Below are positions 29,901-41,374 of a DNA stretch of 64,000 nt, in pieces. Origin of the DNA: Whitmania pigra. Its lineage: Eukaryota > Annelida > Clitellata > Hirudinida > Haemopidae. The stretch lies in NCBI GenBank assembly GCA_021613335.1, contig JAJTWR010000359.1, forward strand, positions 581,001 to 645,000, given 5' to 3'. A program made the translations under genes and the position numbers. The stretch's first letter is position 1, and the number at the start of each line of letters is the position of its first letter. The notes under the pieces were generated by a model that was given only the letters and a program-made list of their open reading frames with translations, did no database searches and was not told the DNA's origin.

Positions 29901-32900
29901 TATCATGAGATGGAAATAGGATCAAGACAAATAGACGAAACAAGCAAACAGACTTAAACAAAACAAGCAATCAGATGTAAACAAAACAAACGAAAAGGCT
30001 TAAAAAAAATCAAACAGGTAGCAGAGTCCCTGGATCATGTTGTCTGCCACTATGACCTCGGCGAACCCTCGAGCCTTCTCCTTCTTCATCATTTGAGACA
30101 ACGTCTGCTTAGCTGCCAGGGCGTCTGCAAACTTCTCGGAATAATCTCCTTCGATCACAGAACCAACAAGTGTCAGTCCTTTGCCTGGCAAAAAATGGAT
30201 TAGAATTTGGAGATCTATTTGATTGTTGTGGTATTCAGAAAGTATTTCAACATGTGCAAGCATTTCAACATGTGCTCTAAATAAAATAAATTTCATTAAG
30301 TTGGCTGAAACTGCCAAGATGAACTTAGGTTTCAAGTGTTAAGAGGATTCATTAGGAATTTCTCACCATTGGCACTAATAGTGTCAACAATAATATTATT
30401 ACCTCAATCTACAAAAGTGATGTAAACAATTAATTGTAACAATAAGGATCCTCAAACCACGGCATTTATCAATTTAAAAGCACTTTCAACAAAATAAATA
30501 AAAACAATCATAAAAACTCATTATTATTATTATTATATTAATTAATATATTAATATTAAACGAAATATTAATAATATAATAATAATAGCAGCCGCAACTG
30601 TCAATACGTGATGTTAGAAACTGCACAGCGAGAGACCTTCCTTGAGTTGGCTTGAAAATGTCAGCATCTTCCTGTACTTCGGATCGAGAGTGTCCTTCAG
30701 TTTTATGAGGATAAGCAGTTGAGGCCTCCAGTTCTTAACGTGCGGAGGTCCTTCTTCCAACCTCAAGAGGGCGAATCGGGCTGCCGACATGGCCAACCCT
30801 CGAATGCCGTCGCCCCATTCTTTCTCGGCTCTTAATTAATTAATTAATAAGCAATATCATTTATATCTTAACTAGATGTCATTGCATTAAAATTTTATTG
30901 GTGGTAAAGCTATTAAGAATATTGTGTTAATATTATTACGAGCAAAATTAATAACATCAATTATAATGGCATCGAGTTGTTTGAATAATAATTATACTTA
31001 AAATTAAGAATGTGTATCATCAGAAATAACATTTAAATTGGAATAAAGAACGTATATGTACCCCTTGTATTCAATGTATTTGTAGATGAATGCTGCAATG
31101 ATGATGGCAACAATAGCAATGTACCAGCAGGTCATCAACATGAGAGTCATACACAGAACCACTCCAAACAGTGACAGACTCCTGCAAATATTTATTTCAT
31201 AATATAAATAAATGCAAAAGTTTATGTCACTTTAAACCATATATTATAAGTTGAATATTTGCTAATTAATAAGGTTATCTTTAGCCTTTACTAAGTAACA
31301 ACAACAATAATAATAATAACATAAATGATTCAGTTAAAATAATAATAATAATAATAAAAATAATAATAATAATACATTTAGAAAAATCAATGTTCAACCG
31401 TTTTGCTTCTGTTGAAAATATGGCTACATTTCAATCATTTGCTGATAGAAACACCAGTTGAACTCCACTAACCAGTGGTAGAACCTGAATCTTGGTCTCC
31501 AGTTTGGAGTTCTGAGGATGGTTTGAAGTGCACATGCAAGATTTACAAATCCGTAACACATCAAGAAGAATCTGGAAAGGAAACCTTTATTTGTTTCAAA
31601 ATTATGAAAAAAGTTTTAAAAATGCAAGAAATGTAATGTGGATAAATCAAAAGAACTTATGCAAACATTTAATGTGTGTGGCCACACATCAACAACAACA
31701 ATAATGACCCATTTCGTCCTTAATTCCAGCATATTTCAGATGATGTGATAATGATACTGCTCGAGATTTCAAGCAAACATTCTTAGGAAAACATGAAGCA
31801 TAAAGCAGCCTACTTAATGTACTTAAATGACATTTTACCTTTTCATTAACAAACTTCATTAAATACTTCAAAAAGATACCATAGAAAACGCTATGAAATT
31901 ATTACTAAAGAGATGTTGTACGAGCCCATGATAATCTAAATGATTTAAAGTTAACATGCGAAGGACTGACTCTGAGATAACAGGCGATATGAAGTTATCG
32001 ATGTTGGCGATGAGGATTCCAATTTCTGCAATGAGACCCGTCAAGATGAGAGCTCTCACGGGTTCCCCTTGTTTTGTTGTCACCGCGAAGAAGTTCAGGA
32101 AGGGTATGACTCCATCTGCTGCTAAGGCTTGCAAGAGACGAGGTGCCCCTGATGTTCAACAAGCGATGTTGTGATGATGCCAATAAATAACTAATGGCAA
32201 TAAAGAGATGAAAGGTGATAAATTATTGAAAACGGATGGAAATTAATCACAAAATGATTTAATGGCAGCTGTAATAAGAAAACAAGTAGAGGTAATTAAA
32301 ATCAATAATAACTAGTGAAAATTTGATAAACAAAATTTCAAACGCAACACACTAAAAAGACAAATGCCCACTTAGTAAGTACTCACCAAAAAGACAAATG
32401 CCCACTTAGTAAGTACTCACCAACGAGACTTTGCAAAGCAGCCCCACAGGTGGACAGAAATGCTCCGACATTAACCACCCAATGGGACGGCCATGCCAAA
32501 GTGGCTAGGATCAACCCTCCCCCAATGCTTTCTCCAAACCTTAACAACGACAAATTAGTTAAGCAAATGAATTAATATGTTGATGACCTTGCAAGTGAAA
32601 TGTCTTTTATGAGTTAAGTTTCGTATTATTTTAGAGTAGCCAAGAGTGCAAGTTAGCTGAGATAATTGCATCCCAGCATATGTCAGCACAAAGCAATACT
32701 TATCATGTTTACATGTTGGCTTGTACCTAGGTCAACATTTGGAAGCATCACTTAATAAATAGTTGGATTGTCGAAATACTGATCAAACACATTAAATTGA
32801 TTAAACTAAACGAAGCCTACTAAACGAATGATATGCATTTTACACTGTATTTGTATACATTCACTGAAAGACACGTTGCATTTATACTGAAACAAGAACA

Positions 32901-35900
32901 CAAGCACAAACAACAACAACACCCACTTGTCTCTGAGCAGTTGTCCTTCAACACATCCAGCAATAAGCAAGACACTGGTGATATCTTAAAAGTTCTTTAA
33001 GGAAGAATGTACTTTATAAGCTAACGTAATGAGATGCAATATAACAAAGTGTAATATGAATGTGTCAATGAATGAAAGATGTTTAAACTGGAAGAGAAGG
33101 ATACACATTATTGAAGTTGTAACAACTGCTCCGATGGTCCCCTTAGGAATGGATTTCTGAGCATCCGACAAATCGCCAGACCTGTTGGAGCCCGACATAA
33201 AGCCTTCGTTGGAAAAATAAATTATAATTAATCACAAATATTGTCGTAGTTTATTACACCATTTTTATATCCTAAATCAAAACTAATATTACCATCGATC
33301 ATGCAAAAGAACAACCTATTAGCATTACAATCACTAGAATTATTATTATTATTGCTAATATTATTAATTAATATCTGTGGATGACTCACCGGTAACGGCA
33401 GGAAAGAGGATTCCGATGAGAACGAGAAAGTTCGAAGTGAGGTCAGACAGCACGTCCCCCTTGTACTTGCTTCCTTCCTCACCAAAACCAACCCTGTCAC
33501 CAGCGTCGTTGTATTTCGACCAGGTTTGGTCTGAAACATTGCAACGTGCACCATTAACTTTATCATTAACCCTATAAGTTCAAATCATGAGTCAAGCACT
33601 CTAAAGCACAAATGTTTATTTTTATATTTGTTTTATGCAAGTTTGTAATTCAGACCCAATGTTACAATTGCTAACCTAAGCTACCAAACATAGAAACATT
33701 ATTCAAGTTATTATTGGTTACCAAACTAACAAATATTTAAACATAATCAAATAAAATCATCCATTCGAACACGGGAAACCAACTCTTAAAAATTCCACTC
33801 GATAGTCCCGGGATTCCTGGTTTCACGACTACGTCGTTGTTTTTGAAATATTTGCAGTCGGGAGACTCGGCTTCTGTTTGATTAACTCCGCAGTACATGA
33901 GGAACAGGAGGTTGTTCGGATCGCTGACGTTCTTGTGACAATGTTCCAAAGGAACCACGTCGTGAGACATCAGCCTCTCACCAACCAGACAAATCCTTCA
34001 AGTGCATTCATTTTGTCATTCAGGTTCAATTCATCGTCCAACAGTTTTCGATGTTTTAGAGACAAACGGTATTAAGTTTAGAAGTCAAATGTATTACAAA
34101 TTGAAAGTCAACTATAACGTATTCTAAATTTAATGAATTGAATAACATTTCAGAAATTCAAGGAATTAAATTGGTCGACTAAATAACCTCGGGCCTCTGT
34201 CCGGACTTGCCACGAAGAACCCGATGTAGATGCTGATTATGGAGCATATCACGCAGAAAAGGGCCAGAACGGACAACTTGCTGACGAATCGAACCCCGAT
34301 GAGAACCCAGAGGAACATGATGAGGAACAGAATCGAGCCATAGATTCTGTAGTTGTTGAAGGCATTCGAGGGATCAGACGGAGGCCTGAATATGGCAGCC
34401 TGAGGAACCATGTATTGCTGCAAGACAAACAAATTACTGCATTGCTGGCATTAAGATGAAATAGCTGTGAATAGATAAATTAACATAAATCAAATCAAAA
34501 ACTGACCAAAAAAATCTCGACTGCCCCGACCACGTAAAGTGCTGCAGCGACCGCAGTGCCCAAGTAGAACAAAACTCCGACCGCCCCCCCGAACTCGGGT
34601 CCGAGGGCTCTCGAGATCATAAAGTACGATCCACCACCTGCTACCACGCCATTCGTTGCTATGGCACTCATTGATATTGATGTCACTATGGCCTGTCACA
34701 TCATAAACATTTCATGACAATGGCATTTTTAGTGTTAATCATCATAACTATTACTTATTAATAATTTATATTAATACTGCATACTTGTCATTAATATCTA
34801 TAAGGCATCAATAGTCAATAGCAATGCATAAATTCCTAAAAATAAAAATAATTAAAAATTTAGTGACGAGATTGTACAGAAATTATGAATCACGATCAGG
34901 ACTATAATTGTCCATTCAGATCTGAGCAATGAAATCAAACTCACACAGAGGCAACAGAGCATGACAATGATGAGAGCCTGCAACCACCCGGCCATGCCTA
35001 TCACCCAAGCGTAACGGATGAAAAAGATGATGCCGAAGATGTTTTGGATGCATGGGAAGTATACGCCCATCATGGTGCCGAGCTTTGTGTTCTGATTCGC
35101 CAATAATTTCAAAATGATTATTTAAAACGTACAATGACCACCTAATTTTGATAGATCCAATTCAATATATTGGTTTAAATAATAGTAATAATTTGTTAAT
35201 TGACTTGCAATCTGTCCATTTAAATCTTAACAACCCAATTAAATCTCAACAACCCATTTAAAATATCAACAACCCAAATAAATCTCAACAACCCAATTAA
35301 ATCTCAACAACCCAATTAAATCGCAACAACCCAATTAAATCTCAACAACCCAATAACAACCCTCGGAGCAGGTTTCTTGACTTTCTTTCCGCCTTCTTCA
35401 TCATCACTCAACTGTGGCACGATGCCCCCTTCGTAATTGGCCAATCTGTTGATGATGCTTGACACGAACGGTCTCTGATGTGACTCCTCCTGCAAGAATT
35501 AGTTCATAATTCAACGTTTATAGTTTATAATTCAGTGAATTACAGTTCATAATTTAAGAGAAATTAATGTGGATTCCAAGCGTCTCCTCAAAAAGGCAAG
35601 AAGTCAAAGCAACCTCGAAAAGTGCCATCTGTTTGTCGGGATCATCCTGGACATCGACGAGGATTGATTTGTCGCTTTCCACCGTTGTGAATGTCTCTCC
35701 TGCTTTTGTTGTTGTGTTTTATTGTTCAACAAGTTTTAAAACAATCTCGACCTTGTAACAAATATTGACCCATATATTCTGTTATTTATTTATTTACATT
35801 TTCCTTTTATTGTGTTAATCCCTTAATTATCTGCCCACATAGGATATGACTTCCTAATCTTAAAAGTCACTTCTAATGAACACTGAATTAGCATTTTAAT

Positions 35901-36625
35901 CATATAATGCTTAGCTTCCACTAACAGAAATACCACCATATTTGTATTTTAAAAATTATTCATTTGATGTTCAGACTCACTAGTGGATAAATGATATTAC
36001 ATACTAATTGGTAATTAGCTTAATAAAATCTAAAGCAACAATTAAAACAATTAACTCACCATCAACTCTTGAGTAACCTGAACCTTCAGTGATAACATAA
36101 AATTAAAAAAAACAAATTCTAAGTAGAACTATAAAACATAGTGAAATTTACAAAATTCAGTACATCTAAAAATAGTTACTAAATTACATGCCAGATATTT
36201 CTTTAATGAGATTCAATTTGACAGGCAATAAACAAGTATGCAATACAGTGATTGTATTTCTTTAGTAAGCTACAAATAAATGTAACAGAATTGTTAAAAG
36301 TCAAGCATGTTCTTAGCCAACATGAAAACGACAAAAAAACACCAGTCGTGTGTATCTTAAAACTTAATGATTAATATCTATTAAGAAGTAATGACATCCA
36401 CAGGCAATAACTAATTATGGCATTATAATAAAAGGAATTAGCAGGTTTGCAAGCTGAGCGACAGAATTAGTCAAACTAGTAACACTAAAACTCACCGTCA
36501 ACATTTCTGGTGCTAGTTGGGATTGTGGGATTAGCCGCTCCATAATTGTTTCCAGTAGATAGATTCGGTGGACTGGAGTCATTTATGATTTTTTCGTCCT
36601 CTTCGGTAAATAGCTTACCCGACAT
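26975..36625 (-). CDS. KCC: K-Cl cotransporter, SLC12A4-7 (KCC) family
   Basis: Electroneutral K+/Cl- cotransporter of the plasma membrane, used in volume control and to set cell chloride. Twenty-five exons join in phase to 1071 residues, near the ~1085 of human KCCs: 36625-36496, 36083-36060, 35699-35614, 35489-35361, 35091-34945, 34692-34507, 34417-34188, 33995-33784, 33530-33390, 33203-33107, 32974-32927, 32539-32421, 32148-31971, 31571-31473, 31181-31062, 30830-30637, 30184-30016, 29780-29674, 29219-29103, 28778-28689, 28353-28258, 28135-28032, 27769-27603, 27483-27350 and 27066-26975. Marks: [20 protein letters not shown] (TM1), [11 protein letters not shown], the long KCC extracellular loop, [69 protein letters not shown], and the end [13 protein letters not shown]. 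The Thr of [11 protein letters not shown] corresponds to the WNK/SPAK-regulated C-terminal phosphosite of KCC2/KCC3. Confidence 0.97.
28880..29015. repeat. Retroelement-like 3' tail in a KCC intron
   Basis: Ends with GGAACTCAAGAGATCAGTTA and AATACAAATACAAT, a near copy of the tail at 15125-15160. It lies in the intron between the exons 29219-29103 and 28778-28689. Confidence 0.4.
32354..32421. repeat. Perfect 34-bp tandem duplication of a KCC splice donor
   Basis: Two identical 34-bp units (32354-32387 and 32388-32421) cover the 5' splice site of the exon 32539-32421. On the minus strand this gives two identical donors, TTG|GTGAGTACTTACTAAG, 34 bases apart. Use of the inner one would shift the frame and meet TAA at once. 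Confidence 0.95.
35218..35352. repeat. 19-bp minisatellite next to a KCC exon
   Basis: Six to seven copies of a unit like CTCAACAACCCAATTAAAT. The array starts within ten bases of the donor of exon 35489-35361 and fills the first part of that intron. Confidence 0.9.
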
Positions 36626-37011
36626 TTTCTTTTTCCTAAACATGTAACCAGGACTAGCTCAATCACAGCAATACAATGTAATGAGAGCGACCACAAACAA
36701 AACAAAAATCTTAATATGGTCAGAAGTAGGGCTGTGGCCTTCTTTTGCTTGTTAGAAATTTAAAATAAAAAGCAATTTTGTTTAGGCATATTTGTATATC
36801 TTCCGTCCCTTTCTACCAGCAGTTATAGAAAGGTAATCACACCTGCTGCCAGAAAGTCAAGCGAAATTAATTAGATTTACTTGATTTTATTTTAAAGTGT
36901 CACAAATATTTAAACAATTGAAAATGTTGATTTTACTTTTTTTTCTTAACAAAATCAATCACGAAAATTGACACACCCCGGATAAAGCACTAAAGAATCT
37001 TTAAAGTGATC

Positions 37012-37017
37012 TTTATT
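37012..37017 (-). terminator. Poly(A) signal of the intronless ZMAT2 copy
   Basis: AATAAA on the minus strand begins four bases after the stop codon of the gene at 37021-37620. Confidence 0.65.
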
Positions 37018-37020
37018 AAG

Positions 37021-37620
37021 TTAGTACTTCAATTTTTTTGAACTGAATGAAGCAAAACCCATGAGTTTGGAGAAATCGTCATTTTTGTCTTGTTCATCAT
37101 CTGGTGGGGCTTCGCGTTTTTGCGCTTTTCTTTCCTTTTTATGAGCCTTTTGTCTTTCTTCCTTTTCTTTTAATTCGTTCACTCTCTCTTCAAGTGAAAA
37201 AGGTTTTGTAGCTTTTTGCTCTTTCTCCTTATTCTGCTTGTGCATTGCGAATCTATTCTTCACCTGATCTAAGGTTGATCGCTCCACCTTCATGGACATG
37301 CCAAGGTTCCTCTGATGGTTTTTGCCGTTGATGTGATCAAGATAGCTGACGCTATCTTTAACAACGCATTCGCAAAGCTCGCAGAAATATCCTCCAAGTT
37401 GCGAGCCTCCAGAAGTTTTGTTAATTATTTGAGTCTTTCCGAGTTTAGAAGTGAGGTCAACTTTGAAATCCCTTGCTTTCAATAATTCTCGTTTCACAGG
37501 AGAACCTGGTTTTTCGATAAGCTTCTCGTTATCTTTTGAACGTCTCTCTTTCGCCAGATTACTGTACTCATCTCGGTCCCACTTTCTCCTGTGATCATCT
37601 GGTCGGGCGTTTAATGACAT
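37021..37620 (-). CDS. Intronless ZMAT2/Snu23-like gene (probable retrogene)
   Basis: ZMAT2 (yeast Snu23) is a U1-type C2H2 zinc-finger protein of the spliceosomal B complex. This copy is a single uninterrupted 199-codon frame, the normal family length (human 199). It has the N-terminal [20 protein letters not shown], the finger YFCELCECVVKDS...[20 protein letters not shown], the charged helix LEERVNELKEKEERQKAHKK and the C-terminal LMGFASFSSKK. The parent at 45658-46939 has at least four introns at places where this copy has none, so this looks like a retrocopy. It is not a fresh one: it differs at many residues, lacks the Asp/Glu run of the parent, and shows no poly-A tail or flanking repeat. 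The frame and all zinc ligands are intact, so it is probably under selection. It lies 396 bp upstream of the KCC start on the same strand. Confidence 0.93.
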   Translation of the reverse strand: MSLNARPDDHRRKWDRDEYSNLAKERRSKDNEKLIEKPGSPVKRELLKARDFKVDLTSKLGKTQIINKTSGGSQLGGYFCELCECVVKDSVSYLDHINGKNHQRNLGMSMKVERSTLDQVKNRFAMHKQNKEKEQKATKPFSLEERVNELKEKEERQKAHKKERKAQKREAPPDDEQDKNDDFSKLMGFASFSSKKLKY

Positions 37621-38340
37621 TTCTAAACTTAATTATTACAAGATATGTATATGTATATAAGTTAAAGAATATTTTTCCAAAAAAAAGATTAAATTTGATT
37701 TCTGTCAAAACTACTGTCACGACTACTCTTATCAAAGATTATAAATATTATTTATTACAATATTATTAATTTGTTATTACATTTTAATTAATTGTTTGAT
37801 GTTATTTAAGTGGTGAATAAATTTATGAACATAATAATTTAAAACATTAGAAAAAATTTAAAATACTCGAAAACAAAATCATGAATCGATAAAATATCTT
37901 CTATTATATAACATTCATTTAAGGACGAGTTTCTGTAGGCTCAACATATCAATTAGATATTAAATCGATTAAATAAGGCTTAAATAGCAAATTTAAATTC
38001 AAATGATAGGTGTCAATTATAAGCGTGAAGATGTTAAATATCTTTTGATTAATAAAGTATTAGCAGCTTCGCAATAATAATAAAAGTAGAATCCATGGAC
38101 TTTTCAATGCAAACTTTAACCTTTCTAACAGGGCACAATTATAAATTCATAGGATGTAACCAAATAACTTTGCTACAGGATTTATGCAGTATTTTGAGTT
38201 ATTTTGGAGTGCAGTCTAACTCAACTCATCATTTAGAAAAGTCAGGGGGCCAAACTAGATCAAATAAACGCGCTGAAAGCAAATTCCAAATCCTCAAAAA
38301 AATCGGACGAGGTCGCAAAAGGTTTTGCAGTCCTTTGTGG
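37621..38340. other. Gap between the ZMAT2 retrogene and the hAT block
   Basis: AT-rich sequence with no supported exon or repeat; may hold the retrogene promoter. Confidence 0.4.
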
Positions 38341-39545
38341 CAATGGTCCCCAGCCTTTACTCGCCGCGGACCGGTTAACGTTTGATTATTGTGCCGCGGC
38401 ACACTGGGAGGGGTGACGTTAATTGTTTATATTTTAAATTGTTTTGATTTTGCATTTTTAATTTAAGTGTATTTAAACAAAATGATTTCAAAATTAAAGT
38501 ACAGTTACTCAAAAAAATGTCTTCAAAATAAAATACAATTACTCGAAAAAAATGAATCTAAAGTGATTTAACATTTTAACTCACTAGAACGCTAAATCAA
38601 TGAGAACCCTGAGATTGTTTCTTTGCAACGAGAAGGTTCTATCTGGGTGTAATGAGGAGACAATGACAGCCGAAGTGTTTTGCTTATGTCCAGTTTATTC
38701 CGTTGTTTTGGTTGCTGTCACTGCAGAAAACCACGTTTCATGCAGATAGTATGCCAGAAATGACAATAGGGATTTAATTGCTGTGGTTACAATCTCAGGG
38801 TATTCCGCCATGACTTCAATTCAGAACACCGGCAGAGTTGTTGTCTGGAACGTAGTTTTAAGGACTCCATCATTAGCAATCTCCAGCGGTTGATCTTCTT
38901 GCACAGACATGCTAGATTCGCCTAGTTTGTTGACAAATGGGTCATCCATTCCTTACCATTTCTTGGGTCTTTTGTGGCTGGGAAGTTGCGCTCAAATTCG
39001 AACCATGGACAGGTGCACCTCAAAGAATAGATGCTCAAGCTCGCATAAAATAACCGATAATGTCTGAAGCATGTTCAAAATGCCTCGGTTTACGCGCCGT
39101 TCCCACAACTCTAGTTTGGCTTCAAATGCAGCTACTTTATCTACCAACATGAAAACAGTTGTTGTTTTCCTCATAAGAGAAGGCATCTGTGCTCTATGTC
39201 CACCTCACAAAGCTGATCAAACAGGCGCGAGTTAAGGGCGTACGCTGTGATGTGGTTAATAACTTTAAATTTATTTGTTTCATTAGAGACCATTGCATAA
39301 CCAAGAGGATTTGGACTTAATAGCTTTAAGGACATCAATATTCTGTTAAATTACACGCTAACAAAACTTGTCTTCCGCCAGCAGACACTTATATCATGGT
39401 AAAAACCTAGTCTTTAACGTAGCTGAAGTTAGCAGACACTTAAATTTATTTTCTAATGCGAAATTTCAAATCATAATATTTGGAAACTACGTTTCAAATG
39501 CTTTTCAAAAATGTTTATAAATCAATTGACGGAAGATTTTAAAAT
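38341..39545 (-). mobile_element. hAT (ZBED5/FAM200-type) element remnant, outward-facing 3' end on the left
   Basis: The left end CAATGGTCCCCAGCC...CCGCGGACCGG is the typical CAGGGGTCCCCAACC-type hAT terminus. The interior 39345-39540 is an inverted copy of 44640-44800, sharing GTCTGCTGGCGGAAGACAAG and ACTTCAGC.ACGTTA. The element therefore reads right to left; its 5' end was not found. No 8-bp duplication is visible around it. Confidence 0.75.
38595..39300 (-). pseudogene. hAT transposase remnant (ZBED5-like)
   Basis: Minus-strand frames give VINHITAYALNSRLFDQLCE, TTVFMLVDKVAAFEAKLELW, IEVMAEYPEIVTTAIKSLL and ETWFSAVTATKTT. These match the family's central and hAT C-terminal dimerisation regions (LNSRLF..LC.E, DKI.AF..KL.LW, FW...EYP.L...A...LL.F, E..FS...IKTK). 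The part between LCE and VDKV is deleted, and there are stops near 38745 and 39000. It is not translatable. Confidence 0.8.
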
Positions 39546-39590
39546 TTTTGAAGTTATTAGAAATTTGAGGAATTCGTTCAAAAGTCTTCT

Positions 39591-40900
39591 TACTCAGTAA
39601 CTACAATTTTTCGACTGACGAAATGTGCATCAAAATGTTCGTTAAGATTTCTACTTTCCAAATATGTATACCTTATTAGCCGAAAAAGATGTGGAACAAC
39701 ATAAGTGCTTAAAATATCGCGAGACATCTTAAGCGGAAGTCCTTCCATTAATGGAATGTCTTGCAAGTCTTCTTACTCAGTAACTACAATTTTTCGACTG
39801 ACGAAATGTGCATCAAAATGTTCGTTAAGATTTCTACTTTCCAAATATGTATACCTTATTAGCTGATAATTTTGGGGAACAACATAAGTGCTTAAAATAT
39901 CGCGAGACATCTTAAGCGGAAGTCCTTCCATTAATGGAATGTCTTGCAAGTCTTCTTACTCAGTAACTACAATTTTTCGACTGACGAAATGTGCATCAAA
40001 ATGTTCGTTAAGATTTCTACTTTCCAAATATGTATACCTTATTAGCTGATAATTTTGGAACAACATAAGTGTTAAAATATCGCGAGACATTAAGCTTTAA
40101 AGCAATGTCTTGACTGAAATAATTCATAGCGAGCATCTTAAAACGAAGAAATCTTCCATTAATGGAAATGTCTATGCAAAGTCAATTCTTACTCTTAAGC
40201 AATTAAAGTCTTACTCAGTAACTACATTTTAATCGACTGACGAAATGTGCATCAAAATGTCGTATACAGTTTTCGACTTAACGAATATATGCTATCTTTC
40301 CAAAATATGTACTTACCTTATTAGCTGATAATTTTGGGGAACAACATAAGTGCTTAAAATATCGCGAGACATCTTAAGAAGCGGAAGTCCTTCCATTAAT
40401 GGAATGTCTTGCAAGTCTTCTTACTCAGTAACTACAATTTTTGACTAACAATGTACAATGTAACTACAATTTTTCGACTGACGAAATGTGCATCAAAATG
40501 TTCGTTAAGATTTCTACTTTCCAAATATGTATACCTTATTAGCTGATAATTTTGGGGAACAACATAAGTGCTTAAAATATCGCGAGAGAGACATCTTAAG
40601 CGGAAGTCCTTCCATTAATGGAATGTCTTGCAAGTCTTCTTACTCAGTAACTACAATTTTTCGACTGACGAAATGTGCATCAAAATGTTCGTTAAGATTT
40701 CTACTTTCCAAATATGTATACCTTATTAGCTGATAATTTTGGGGACAACATAAGTGCTTAAAATATCGCGAGACATCTTAAGCGGAAGTCCTTCCAGTAT
40801 TTAATTGCCGTACGAGTTCTTTTACTCAATAATCACGAAGTTTAGACTGATCAAATAAATGTGCATCAAAATGTTCCTTAAGATTTCAACCTTGTTTTAT
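39591..40900. repeat. Tandem array of ~183-bp units
   Basis: Unit starts (TACTCAGTAACTACAATTTT) are at 39591, 39774, 39957, 40212, 40422 and 40641, with a diverged seventh near 40828. The first two periods are exactly 183 bp. Later units are longer because of small internal insertions, most of all 40085-40320. Most units carry the palindrome TTCCATTAATGGAA. No conserved reading frame; it lies between the hAT remnant and the Ulp1-PHD gene. Confidence 0.95.
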
Positions 40901-41374
40901 AAACATATTCGCTTATGGATCTGCATAAATACCAAAACATCCCAATCCTCGAACGCTAGTATTTACATGCTTGCATTTTATCATGTCGAAAATGAACTAA
41001 GCTTCCGATATTATGTCATTGATGAAATCCAATTTGGAAGCCACGGTCGTAAATAGACCATAAGCAATTAGATTCGTAGTTATCATAAAGAGTAAGTTCC
41101 TAAAGTAGCTTCCTTGCTTAGGCAGGCTTCCCGTCCTTTGAAGTATTTGATTTGCTAACTAATACTTGATCTTTGTCTTAAAATGATTACTCGTGAGATC
41201 TGAATGCGCACAATGTCAACCTAATAGGAAGTTGAACCAACAGTTCAAAGAAAAGGGAATTTCAATGAAGAATTGTAGAGAGTGTGGTAGTCTTGTTATA
41301 TATGTGGATATCAAACGCAATAAAATGTAATTGATTATAACTATATTCCATGTTCAATCATAATTCTATTTCAG

